From: Acanthosoma haemorrhoidale
Taxonomy: Eukaryota; Arthropoda; Insecta; Hemiptera; Acanthosomatidae
Length of the DNA stretch: 64,000 nucleotides
Direction: 5' to 3'
Assembly (NCBI GenBank): GCA_930367205.1
Contig: OV884013.1
Coordinates: forward strand, 93,621,333-93,685,332
In this document: positions 44,501 to 55,470 of the stretch, piece after piece
How the letters are laid out: every line of letters starts with the position of its first letter
How positions within the stretch are numbered: position 1 is the first letter of the stretch
Notes under the pieces: model-generated
Told to the model about the DNA's origin: nothing
What the model saw: only the letters and a program-made list of their open reading frames with translations
The model's database searches: none
Program-made: the position numbers and the translations under genes

Positions 44501-46690
44501 GGGCATATTAAAAGTGTGCATATTAAAAGTGCAACCATGTGCTTATTACTACTTTTACCCACCATACCAGGGTAAGCAAACCAACACATTAAACTGAAAT
44601 GGGTATCGCTATAATGTGTATCGGGTATGATCGCCAGACCCCACTGATGGGATAGAGGGAAAGGAACTGAACTTAACAAGTCAATTTAATTCACAGAGTG
44701 TTGGTCTTTCGGAACATTTAACCAGAATAACAAACTAAAAAGTACTCTTAGAATATTATGAAACAGTGGAAAATTCAATACACAAGGCGTATACCTCATT
44801 TCACTAGTGATATGGTAACTGAAACTCGGTTCCGAAACACTCCATGAATGTAATATTAATGTAATTGAAGGGGAAATACACTACTAACATTTAAAATGAA
44901 TTACATTACATCAAAAAACTCTTTATTACAAGGAAAGTTGTTATAACAAATATTAAAGTACACTATTCAGCATAACTTATTCATCACTAAAAAATAAAAA
45001 GTACTAAATATAAGCAGTTAACATTACTGCACTCTTTTAGAAAGGAATGTGTATCAGTAGAAGTAAAATATTCTAAATACTTTATATTTACAATTACCTG
45101 ACAAGAGATTGGACATATGTCCTGGTAAAACCTAATATGTCACTATCCTAAAAAAGGCAACATTAACGTCATTAAATTATTGTATATCAACAGTAATACG
45201 ATATGGCACAAATCTATAATAAACGCTCATATATATTTAAAACACACATTACATTCAATACCCAATCCACTAAGCTAGTAAGTCATATTATAATGTAGTT
45301 AACCTAACTAACTATACTTAATATTTAAAACATCATGTATACACAACTCATATATATATATTACAGCTCATATCTTCACTTAACAACACGCTTGCTTAAT
45401 GGCTCCCAACAACTCCCACTCATGAGTTCGCTTCAGGCCTCTCGTGTCTTCTTGGTGGATTTGACCTACGTTCTACCTCCTTGATTCACCACTCCATATA
45501 TCGATTTTTTTTTTAATTCAATCTTTTCTTTGCAATATGAGTCCCAATATACTTGATCAGCATGTGTTTTATTCACACCGTTATAGCAATATATATTGTA
45601 AACTTACGTGCACATAACAGGATAAATAAATTCCGAGTTTCCCTGCTCTAGAAAATCTCTCAAAAGGACGTTAGTTTGTGTTTTTGTCTTCCCTACCATC
45701 ATCCCCGGCTTGGTCTCCTCTGATTTCGACCGCGCACAAGAGGAGGGGCCTACAATAAAAGGACGTCGGCTCCGCCGGAGGCCATAAATACCTCAAAGAC
45801 GAACGGGGCCTAATCCGAGTAACAAATGAGCCTTGATAAATTAAAGAGGGGGGGAATCTGGGGCAGGTCTCATTGAAAAGTGGAAGCCGGCCTGATTTAT
45901 CGGCACACTAGGAGGCCGGTCTTCGCCTGGAGAAATTGCCGACCCATCTGTCCTTGCTGGCCCACGGTCATCCTTGTCTAGTGGGCTTTACACTTTCTCT
46001 GCCTTTCTACCATATCTACTGTCACCATGAGTAGGTTTATTCATCCATTCATTCATTCCTAATTCTTTACATCCAGTCCAATAATTAAACAAATTTATCC
46101 TTGCGAATTCAAGCAAGGGGGAGAAGATATATTATTAGAACATAATAAAAATTAAAAGATAGATAACCCCGGCATAAAAACAATGACTCACTTATAAATA
46201 ATTAAACTTCCGTTAGTCAAATGTGTCTTTTGGTCACCAATAGTCGCTTGCACATCATATGTGTATATAACTTTTCTGAACTTTTCCAGGTATTTTAGTC
46301 GAGTTTACATTTTTTTCAATTATGGTTTAATATACAGACAATAACAAATGTAAATTACAAAACTTAATTAAAAATATATACGGCTAATGTTACAGCAGTG
46401 TAATTATTTAAAAGAATAAGCATACACTAACTTGAACATTTACATAAACCATTCTGACTACCTATATAAACGAGAACTACACCAAACTGAAGGGCTCCTG
46501 GAAGCTCCTTCTAACTTGCGAGCCGAACAAGTTATACGATATTCTGATGGCCTGACAGAAGCAGATAACATATTAGTGCAACGATAAAATGAAATTTAGC
46601 ACCAATCAATTAATAGTTCCTTGGCAGCTATAAATGATAAAAACATCGCTTAGGTAACACCGCATGGAATTACACCAAAGCTTTTAACCT
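44501..46690. other. No gene recognised; GC-richer patch at 45700-46000
   Basis: Mostly AT-rich. The 45700-46000 patch (CGGCTCCGCCGGAGGCC, GGCACACTAGGAGGCCGG) could be a decayed LTR or repeat but I cannot place it. Confidence 0.35.
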
Positions 46691-46694
46691 GAAT

Positions 46695-46953
46695 AGAAAA
46701 TAATAGACTGACCAATGTTTACCCTCTTCTCCACTTCGGCAGTGGTCAGCCAAGAATGCGATATGACCAATGACCGTTCAACACATCATCGCTGAGTCCC
46801 TTGAGTTTCAAACTGCTCAATACAGAACCGGGTTGACAGAACAACAGAAAGGATTGAACGAAGAGAAACACCACAACAAAATGATCTTATTTGGGTCACC
46901 CCTAAGAGTTGTGTTCCTCATGTCAAATAAAGATTAATATTGAAAAAAAAAAA
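46695..46953 (+). mobile_element. Poly(A)-tailed retroposed fragment
   Basis: GC-richer sequence ends in CAAATAAAGATTAATATTG followed by 11 A (to 46953), a polyadenylation signal and tail of a retroposon. No readable frame or family recognised. Confidence 0.4.
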
Positions 46954-46999
46954 TAACTGGCACTTCCAGTTGCTGACCGGTTCGCGTATGTCGTTCACA

Positions 47000-47530
47000 T
47001 AATGACTGCAGTAATACTGTAGCTCAAGCTTTTGACAGGGTTTGGCACGCAGGTTTGCTCTACAAGCTCAAAAGATATTTACCACAGACCCTTTTCCTAA
47101 TCCTACAGTCCTACCTTTCAAACCGCTTCTTCCAAGTCCGCTGTGGTTTAGAATAATAGAAAAAGGCGCCACTCATCCCTATAATCCTCCTCGGAAGAGT
47201 GGCCTCGTGACCTGCTATAAACACGTGACAGTGGGAGTCCTGGCAATGGCCAGTTTCACTAATCATGTCCTGAGCGTCTGTGGCTCTCGCGCTCTTGGTC
47301 AGCCTCCACTGGCTAGTATACGGTGACGCGGCTGACGGAGGAGCGTTGGGGACTTCTTAAGACTCCGCTATCTCTTCGCATGTGGATTTGGGAGGTCTCT
47401 TGGCTGTCTGTAAATATTGTATGAATGAGCGAGTGAATGATGAACTGTAAATAAGGTATGAATGAGAGCATTTATCTTAATTACTTATTGCCTTATAAAA
47501 GGCAGATTGTAATTATAGCACAATAAAGGA
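47000..47530 (+). pseudogene. Jockey family A copy with a large internal deletion
   Basis: The first part reads the RT segment GLLYKLKRYLPQTLFLILQS (about 47050-47110) and then jumps near 47160 directly to the GC-rich 3' region (CGCCACTCATCCCTATAATC) and tail (GCAGATTGTAATTATAGCAC, AATAAAGGAA). About 0.7 kb present in the 20-kb copy is missing. This is an internally deleted, probably recombined or template-switched copy. Confidence 0.8.
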
Positions 47531-48230
47531 ATATAACAACAAGTTATACTGCAGTAAATGATCAGTTGAGTTCGCACTGTGTAAACTACCCTTTGAGTGG
47601 GTAAACACGAACACTATCGCCCTTTGGGAGAATTGTGTGAAAAAATCGGCTATTTGTATTCCTTTTACGCCAATGTGAAACGGTCGGGCAACCAAACAGG
47701 CGGTTCTCTCTCGCCACTTTCATGCCTGATCGACCAACCAAAAGCCCATGTGTGTTTCATAGGAACACATTCCTTTTTGTATTGACTCATTGTAGTATTT
47801 ACTCATTCCCTTATAACAGCTGTGACAGTATCACTAATACTTTTGTGTGAACTTACATTCACTATTATCCACTATGATAATATAATGTTCTCAGATGGCA
47901 AAACGTTACATGTCATTTTACCTAAAAAAGGGATTTATTCACATTCCAGGGTCTGTAAGTAGCTACTATAAAAAGAATCTATAAGTATTAGCTAACTATC
48001 ATTGGTAATCCGTTCAATCGTGATTTTTGATAATACTATAGATACTTAAAGACCCTAGTATCTGAAAAAATCTCTTCGTGCTTAAACATTCCCCATTCTT
48101 CATTACATACAGAGAAACAGAGCACAACATGAAGGGTCATAATGTATACACGAGGTTGAGAGGGAAGGTACCAGCATCTATGATGCAAAAATCTTTACTG
48201 AACTACATATCGTATGTGGCTCCCACGCAT

Positions 48231-48569
48231 AGTATACTTATTACTAGGCAATCAGTATACATGCTTAGTATACTTATTACTAGGCAAACAGTATACATGC
48301 TTAGTATACTTATTGCTAGGCAAACAGTATACATGCTTAGTATACTTATTACTAGGCAAACAGTATACATGCTTAGTATGCTTATTACTAGGCAAACAGT
48401 ATGCATGCTTAGTATACTTATTACTAGGCAAACAGTATACATGCTTAGTATACTTATTACTAGGCAAACAGTATACATGCTTAGTATACTTATTACTAGG
48501 CAAACAGTATACATGCTTAGTATACTTATTACTAGGCAAACAGTATACATGCTTAGTATACTTATTACT
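48231..48569. repeat. 36-bp minisatellite, 9.4 copies
   Basis: Nine full units plus 15 bp, each starting AGTATACTTATTACTAGGC and ending AACAGTATACATGCTT (unit 1 has ATCAG). Differences: unit 3 has TTGCTAG, unit 5 has GTATGC in both GTATAC sites. Because 36 is divisible by three, several frames on both strands stay open through the array; they are not genes. Confidence 0.97.
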
Positions 48570-50040
48570 CAATAGTATCGATCTTCCAAAAAAAAAAATG
48601 TTAAAATATCAATTTGAATTTGCTTCCCGAAGTAGAAACGCTTCTTTCGATTGACTCCCTTTCCATATATGATTCACATTTCCGTTTATTGAAACTTCTT
48701 GAATAACTTTCTACACTTTTGAACAATAGTGTGGATTCAACTATACTTTATCCAACTATTAAAACATTCCAGCCATCAACTGCTTGTCTTTGTGTTTAAA
48801 TGATGGCCATCAGCATCATGTAACTAACAAGATTATTGCTACCTGTTTCGGCTAATAGGAAACATAAACAAAGCCGATCGGGAAGGTACACATTGTAACA
48901 GAGTGGAAACTAAATGTTGGCAAACTATTTTATAAAGTTACTATTATAATTATTTAAATTTTCTAAATGTTATGGCGCCTTTCCCCGCTATCACTCTCTT
49001 CCCTTCATCCTACTTAAGTATTTACAACCTATAAGAAACAGAATCAGCACGAAGGTTTTGACACATTCCTCAACGGTCGCCAATGACGCTCTGCCCAAGT
49101 TTCTTAATTCTTATTATGTTTTCTTACCCGAAAATGCAATTTAGCATTGTCCCACTTCTTTTTCTCTGGCCTTTTTTCCATTTTCTTTTAGCTAACAATA
49201 TTCTTGAAGTTTAGCGTCTAAAAGTACCTAAATCTAAAAAAATGATCTTTTATTAATTTTCCTTAAATCTACGAATCGTCTTCCGTGGTAGTCTACCACA
49301 CTATTATAGACTATTCCGGCTGCTGGCAGGGAATAGCAAGAGTGCAAATAGCCCATTAGGTAGCTGGATAATCCTGAACAGGTTTGTTAGAGCTTGCCAC
49401 TACCGGAGATCTACGGCAAATTTCCCGTGGGGCGGCCGCTGTGCCCTGCTCCGGCGCAAACTAAACAACTAAGATAAATTTTAATTACAACTTGGGCCAA
49501 CCCACTTCTTGCCAATGAACGTGGCTAATTTATATTCTATACCGTTACAAGATAGCAGCTTATTTTAGCTTTTCATTACCAGTTATTGTTATCAAACCCA
49601 GAGACCATTGTGTTTCTGGGCATACTTAAAGTCAGAGAGAAGCCGTCTATTAATAGATAGGAGTTCGACATTTTTCTAATTAATCTTTTTTATTGTAAAA
49701 AATACTTACAGCGTTATCGTAACCTCTAAAATCTCAAACCGATTGAATCATGTATATTGACATATTCATAAACATGATCTCTATATACATACTGTACTCA
49801 GTGGTTTATATATATGTGTGTCATGAAGTCGAGCCTCTCCGGCTGAGCTGAATAATGATAAATGCTAATTACATAAAGTCCTTAATACTATCTACTATAT
49901 ATTAAATCTTATTAGCAGTTTTCACACAGTTCCTAATTTACTTAGGCATAAGTAGTTTGTATATAAATACAATTTGATGCTTTAAAGAAGCGAGAAATAA
50001 CCTATAATAAAGTACAAAGGGCTTTGTGTTTCATGAATAA
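48570..50040. other. Mostly AT-rich; GC-richer patch near 49310-49450
   Basis: The 49310-49450 patch is unrecognised. The rest shows nothing supportable. Confidence 0.4.
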
Positions 50041-50044
50041 TGAA

Positions 50045-50375
50045 GGTTACCAATGTGACGCCAAGATGTTCTTCCAGTTTCTTTATCCGTGAACCACTGG
50101 TGCGTTCTTTGTTTCCGATCCGGAGTCCAGATTAAGCGGTTTCTTCACAATCCTCTTAATTTAATATGAAGTCTTCCAGGAACCCAGACCTTTTTTCAGT
50201 CTTGGCAGAGCAATCTTGTCGGTCCAGTTATGTTTCCACTGCTGCATTAGTCGTCTCTTAAACTTTTTATTCAGCCCCCCGTTATTTTGGTTAGGAGAAA
50301 AGAGTAAGGTTTGTTTCGCAGTTGGCCTGCACGTCATCTGCAGCTCGACCATATCACTCAAGAGTCCTGAGACCA
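50045..50375 (-). pseudogene. Region downstream of RNase H in an I-group-like element
   Basis: The minus-strand frame ends KFKRRLMQQWKHNWTDKIAL and KKGLGSWKTSY then stop, with further readable residues (IKRIVKKPLNLD). The pattern RRxxxQxWxxxW...K...LGSWxTS is typical of the segment after RNase H in I/Outcast-type polymerases. It abuts a 61-bp minisatellite on its upstream side. Confidence 0.38.
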
Positions 50376-50627
50376 GTCCCACTGTTTGGGTCTCCACTAC
50401 ACCCATAGATACCTCCATCCTAGCACAACTCCACCAGTCCCACTGTTTGGGTCTCCACTACACCCATAGATACCTCCATCCTAGCACAACTCCACCACTC
50501 CCACTGTTTGGGTCTCCACTACACCCATAGATACCTCCATCCTAGCACAACTCCACCAGTCCCACTGTTTGGGTCTCCACTACACCCATAGATACCTCCA
50601 TCCTAGCACAACTCCACCAGTTCCACT
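50376..50627. repeat. 61-bp minisatellite, 4 copies plus 8 bp
   Basis: Units start at 50376, 50437, 50498 and 50559, each GTCCCACTGTTTGGGTCTCC onward; the third begins CTCCC. A partial unit at 50620 runs into the Jockey fragment. Units are nearly identical. Confidence 0.95.
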
Positions 50628-50639
50628 CGGACTCCGCTC

Positions 50640-50975
50640 GGATGGCACATCAAATTTTTGACTCATACAATACTGTAAGAACCCGCAAATTTGCGATCTT
50701 CAGCCTTCACCATTACCCGTTAGATGGCAGCACATAGGCGTTGCGAGGCAACTTGATATACTGACCTCTGGCCTAACAGCAAGCCCCTGACCGGCACGGT
50801 ACAAAACAGCCAAAGACCACTCGTATCTGATCGAATTGAACACCAGGCCTAGACACACTAGGCTCAACCTGTGGTGGATTCTCACCACTGCCCCTAGATC
50901 ACCTGGAGCTGGTATACCTGGATATAGTAATATTTTCCACGTCTTCTTAATCCCCCCTAGGTCTTAATAGCACCT
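50640..50975 (+). pseudogene. Jockey family J 3' fragment
   Basis: WHIKFFDSYNTV (50645-50680) corresponds to RHIKFFDSLRQS of family J, followed by a decayed PPPxP...RW region (CCGTTAGATGGCAGC) and the shared 3' UTR (GTGGTGGATTCTCACCACTG, GTCTTCTTAATCC). Confidence 0.6.
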
Positions 50976-52560
50976 GCAAATAAAATTTCATTTATTTTAA
51001 ATAAAAAGTGGACTCATTAAGATCAGGTGCATACAATGGTCAAGGATAAAAACAAATTGTTTTTGAAAAAAAAAATCACTAATGATTTCAAATAAATCAA
51101 TGGAGTACTAATCAATCATCAGTTTTATTGGAGGTTTTCTATATATACATAAAGGGTTATTTCTAAGATGAAGGATTTTCTTCGTTATTTCTTACTTTAG
51201 AACATTACCCGCCAGCTGTTTTTTATAATTAAGTTTTAAAATGGATCACAATAATTACTTTCAAACCCAAGATTTGATTAAATGAGCAAACAGTATTTGT
51301 AAATATATATATATATATATTATAAACTGTACCAGAAAGAGGGAGAAAAAAATAAAACTTTATTGGAACGACGTTGCATAAACCAGGCATTAATTTGCAT
51401 TGAAATTAAGCACTGTATCAATACAAGCCGTGATGCCATAAAAGTAATCAAGTTTTACGTAGACGTGCTCGAGTTCCTTAATTTTCATAGGACCTTTTAT
51501 TTCCTTTAATATTATAATTAAATGAAAATATAAATACATTTCTAAAAAGGCATCCAGTCTCACAAATTATACTTGTAATTTGTTCTATTTTAGCCTGGAA
51601 GATGGGAAAAATACGTTCTCCATTTTCACATCATGGGAATGCAATTCATGAATAATAATAGAAAAACTGATAGACTTTAAGCCTGTTGAAAAAAGTATTT
51701 TTCAGCAATTTACAATTAAAACGATATTCGAGTTTAGACGTTAAAAATTGATTTTGATTGATTGGAATGTAAGAACCCATCATGAACAATTCCCATTCGT
51801 ACTATCATGTAACAGGCGCTCAGGACAGGAAGAGTAGGGATGATGACCAGGGTCATAACTGGGGTTATAGTCATCGTATGAAATTAAATGCTTGGGATCA
51901 AAAAGCACTTCTCACCTCATCGAAGAGTAAAATTTGTGTGTATGAAGGAAAATTCCTTTACTGACCTTGATGGGTGCACCAAGTTCTTTATCTCCAAGAA
52001 GTGATTTTGGAAGTTGCAGAATGCCATAAATGAATCAAAATGAGACGATTGGTGCGTCGTCAGCAAAAGTTGTAGTTAAATGAAAATTACTGTTGGTTCC
52101 TGAAATAACACGAACAAGAGTTTAAATGATCTTATTAAATTATTTTTGTTAACATCTATTGAAAAATGGTTTATTTAACAAACCTTGTTGGTTGAAACGA
52201 TACCTAGAACTTTTTTACAACGGTTAAAGTGGTCTTATTAGATATTATAAAAAACTCATTACGTATCAGACAATTAAGGGTTTTGATGATCATACTGATC
52301 ATTCCCTTTAAATCAATTCCCAAAGTTCTATTGAGTTATTTTTTTTAGAATTTATCGAAAAGTTGTTACACTCTTAATGAATTGGCACTGTAGAGGGAAA
52401 TGGTCTCCAAGGTCAAAGCTGTCTTATTAAAATATTTATAAAAAAGTTAGTTAAGTGTGTGCGGCCAGGCAATTAAGGGTTTCTATAATTTTACAATTTG
52501 CAAGCTTTAATGTTCGTTTGTTTTTTTACATCGAACCCATTCAATAGCAGTTTATCCAAA
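50976..52560. other. AT-rich, nothing recognisable
   Basis: TA run at 51303-51322. No supported gene. Confidence 0.5.
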
Positions 52561-52590
52561 TCTCTCTCTCTCTTTCTCTCTCTCTCTCTT
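52561..52590. repeat. CT microsatellite
   Basis: A near-pure CT run of 30 bp. Confidence 0.95.
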
Positions 52591-52924
52591 CTTCTTGTGA
52601 AATGTCATGTCTCTATTTCCAAAAAGGAAAATGACTAATCGTGAATTTATATGTTTGAACCGTCTACTAAACACAATTCCTTTTTTTTCTGCTTTCAGTA
52701 AAATATTTATCTAAAACCTCTATTTATCAACAATTATTTCATTTTAGAAGCCACTTATTTTGAACAAACAATTCTTCCAAGGATATAAACCAAAAAAGTT
52801 TTTTTTCTGAAAAAAACTATATTTTATTCATTTGAACTACTATTTGCACCGTTCTATTTCAGTTTGAAGTCACTGCCTGCATTCCATCGTTGCTAACTAC
52901 TTTTCCTTGTTACCTTCTTCTACA

Positions 52925-53110
52925 CCTCTTCCTTACCCAACAACCTTCATTACTCTTCTCCACATTCACCAATGAAGCAGACTTTCCTTTAGACCAAACC
53001 CACTCCTGACTATGAAGTACTGCACAACCCCTTTGTCGTAAGTGCATATCCTTCTGGAACCTCCTTCCCCCTAATTAAATTGGTTCAAAACAAGACATTT
53101 TAATAATTAG
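52925..53110 (+). pseudogene. Non-LTR ORF2 C-terminal scrap
   Basis: DYEVLHNPFVVSAYPSGTS, with a frameshift at the position of IWNSLP, parallels TTILHNPYVI...IWNSLP at 34.2 kb. Confidence 0.35.
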
Positions 53111-53184
53111 ATCTCAAAAATAAATGAGTAGTGTAATAAACTTTTAACTAATGTTAATTATAATTTTAGTAGTATCCTACTATT

Positions 53185-53284
53185 CAACAATCTTTATTGT
53201 GCAATAATTACAATCTGCCTTTTATAGGGAGGTCGTTATGAAGGGTTTTTTTGCTGACATAATAAGGGGCATTTACTAGTAGTA
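53185..53284 (-). mobile_element. Jockey family A scrap (tail joined to an RT segment)
   Basis: CAATCTTTATTGTGCAATAA and TTACAATCTGCCTTTTATAG are the inverted tail; it is joined to GGTCGTTATGAAGGG and GCTGACATAATAAGGGGCAT, an RT segment normally about 0.8 kb away. The internal sequence is deleted. Confidence 0.65.
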
Positions 53285-53780
53285 GTATCCTAACGATCAT
53301 AATATACCCTAAATTCTTGAACTCATCCCTTCCAAGTTTATGAAATCCCATAGTAGCCTTTCCAACCACCCTAATCCCGTAGCACAGTCATTGCACTGCA
53401 CCACTCATCCCTATAATCCTCCTCGGAGACCGAAACGGCAATGGCCTCGTGACCTGCTATAGATGCGTGCCAGTGGGAGTCCTGGCAATGGCCAGTTTCT
53501 CCGATCATGTCCTGAGCGGCTGTGGCTCCCGCGCTCTTGGTCAGCCTTTACTGGTTCTTATCCAGTGACGCGGCTGACGGAGTAGCGTGGGGGACTTCCC
53601 AAGACACCGTTTCATCTTTCGCATGAGAGGGAGGTGAGGACTATGTGGACTTGGGAGGTCTCTGGGGTGTTTGTAAATACTGTATGAATGAGAACTGTAA
53701 ATATGGTATGAATTAGATCATTTATCACAATTACTTATTGCCCAATGAGGCAATTTGTAATTTTTGTTTTTGTAAGGTTG
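53285..53780 (+). pseudogene. Jockey family A 3' fragment
   Basis: Starts at ATCATAATATACCCTAAATT (ORF2 C-terminus) and runs through CGCCACTCATCCC-like UTR sequence to ATTGCCCAATGAGGCAATTT. Same region as 20095-20620, opposite strand. Confidence 0.8.
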
Positions 53781-53804
53781 TTTTCAACGTTAGTATTTAT
53801 AAGG

Positions 53805-54045
53805 AACTTTCCGAGGAGCATGGGAGACTTTTTAAGAATCCGCTTCCTCTTTCGTATGCGTGGGAGGTGACAAACATGTGGATTTGGAAGGTCTCTGGGC
53901 TGTTTGTAAATATTGTATGAATGTGCGAGTGAATGATGAATTGTAAATATGGTATAAATGAGAGCATTTATCTTAATTACTTATTGTCTAATAAGGCAGA
54001 TTGTAATTTTAGTACAATAAAGAAGTTCTATTCTATTCTATTATT
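53805..54045 (+). mobile_element. Second Jockey family A 3' end in tandem
   Basis: Begins inside the UTR (GGGAGACTTTTTAAGAATCC) and ends GCAGATTGTAATTTTAGTAC, AATAAAGAAGTT and a TTCTATTC-type simple tail. It lies head-to-tail after the previous copy. Confidence 0.8.
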
Positions 54046-54299
54046 ATTCTATAATGTGACATATCCCCGAGATAATATAGATAGTATTATTATATCTAAT
54101 GGTATATTATATAGATAGCAGGCTTTGATTAATTTAGTTAATTTTGGCAAGTTTTATAGCTATTGAAACTACAAGTTTACAACTAGCCAATAGGGCAGAT
54201 TCATGATGAACTATATTTAAAGGAGTAAAATAAAAATATTTTTTTATGTGAATAAATGCATTGAGCGACAAATCGGAAGACGGGACTAGAAATAAATAG

Positions 54300-54480
54300 A
54301 GCGATTGCCGGTTACATTGGCTAAATGCTGTTTAACAACCGAAGGCCGGCCTCTAAATATTTACCCCGGCTCTAACTGGGAGCAGGGCTCATCTCGAATT
54401 CCGGTCCGGTCCGGTTTGCCGAAGAATCGCCCACTCAGCGACTGCCAACAGTATCTGCCAGCGACGGTCTTATTCCCTAC
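54300..54480. other. GC-rich patch, unrecognised
   Basis: Contains GGTCCGGTCCGGTTTG and GGCCGGCC motifs in AT-rich surroundings. No family recognised. Confidence 0.3.
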
Positions 54481-55100
54481 AACAACATTCATTTTGCAAA
54501 CTTCAAATATATATATCCTGAAAAATAAAATGAAAAAAGATAGACATTCATCCAAAAAATATATCTATGGATAAATTGTTAGTTAGAAATTGACAATGTG
54601 TTAGTCCAAAGTGAGTTTTTCAATATTTTATTTCATTCCGATGGGTGAAGGGCCTCCATGCCCTTTTTTTTGTCTGAGATGTACGATGTAGTACGTTTCT
54701 TGGCACTTGGTTCAGCTCACCCTTCGGTGACCCGGAAACTTCACACACATTTTCATAATTCCTATCAAACTTTTGGTACAATAATTAGTTACTCTCTTGG
54801 ACTTGAGCGAGGATAGAGCTCCCATTGCAATTTGGATTTAAATTGGCAGTAAGTCCTGGCTAACGGCTATGAGCCCTATGTATATATTAGCATACATGAC
54901 TATCAATACGCATAACTAACACCTGGGATGTGAATGTACCTGTGTAGGGGAGCTGTAACTTTCACATGTTATACTAAAAACCATTCAAAAATAATTTTGA
55001 ATTGCTATAATTATTTATTGTCAATTCCGAAATAGTAAATATTTACTAACAGAGCCCGGATTTTTTTGAGATCATACACGTGTTTATTTCATAAAGATAG
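54481..55100. other. AT-rich, nothing recognisable
   Basis: No supported feature. Confidence 0.5.
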
Positions 55101-55470
55101 CCAAATCACAATCTGAAATCACCGACAAAACAACAAACCAGCTACCTATGATTAACTGTTTTTAATAACAATCATTTGTCATTTTCCTTTCCATCAAAAT
55201 AAGTGGTAGAAATAAATAAAGCATATTATAACATTGGAGGCGAAATTCCAAATCACAATCTGAAATCACCGACAAAACAACAAACCAGCTACCTATGATT
55301 AACTGTTTTTAATAACAATCATTTGTCATTTTCCTTTCCATCAAAATAAGTGGTAGAAATAAATAAAGCATATTATAACATTGGAGGCGAAATTCCAAAT
55401 GACAATCTTAATTCACCGACAAAAAAACAAAATAGCTCTGATTAACTGGTAAAACATTTGTTTTGTTTAA
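55101..55470. repeat. 147-bp tandem duplication (two identical copies) plus a decayed third
   Basis: Units 55101-55247 and 55248-55394 appear identical, starting CCAAATCACAATCTGAAATC. A third unit from 55395 matches only its first 60 bp or so, with many changes. Confidence 0.95.

Noticed and set aside
48231..48569. CRISPR-like array
   Set aside because: Units are contiguous without variable spacers, and the window is eukaryotic.
48078..48654. Long frames of 106-165 residues on both strands over the minisatellite
   Set aside because: They are an automatic result of a 36-bp unit lacking stops; repeats of 12 residues with no conserved start or context.
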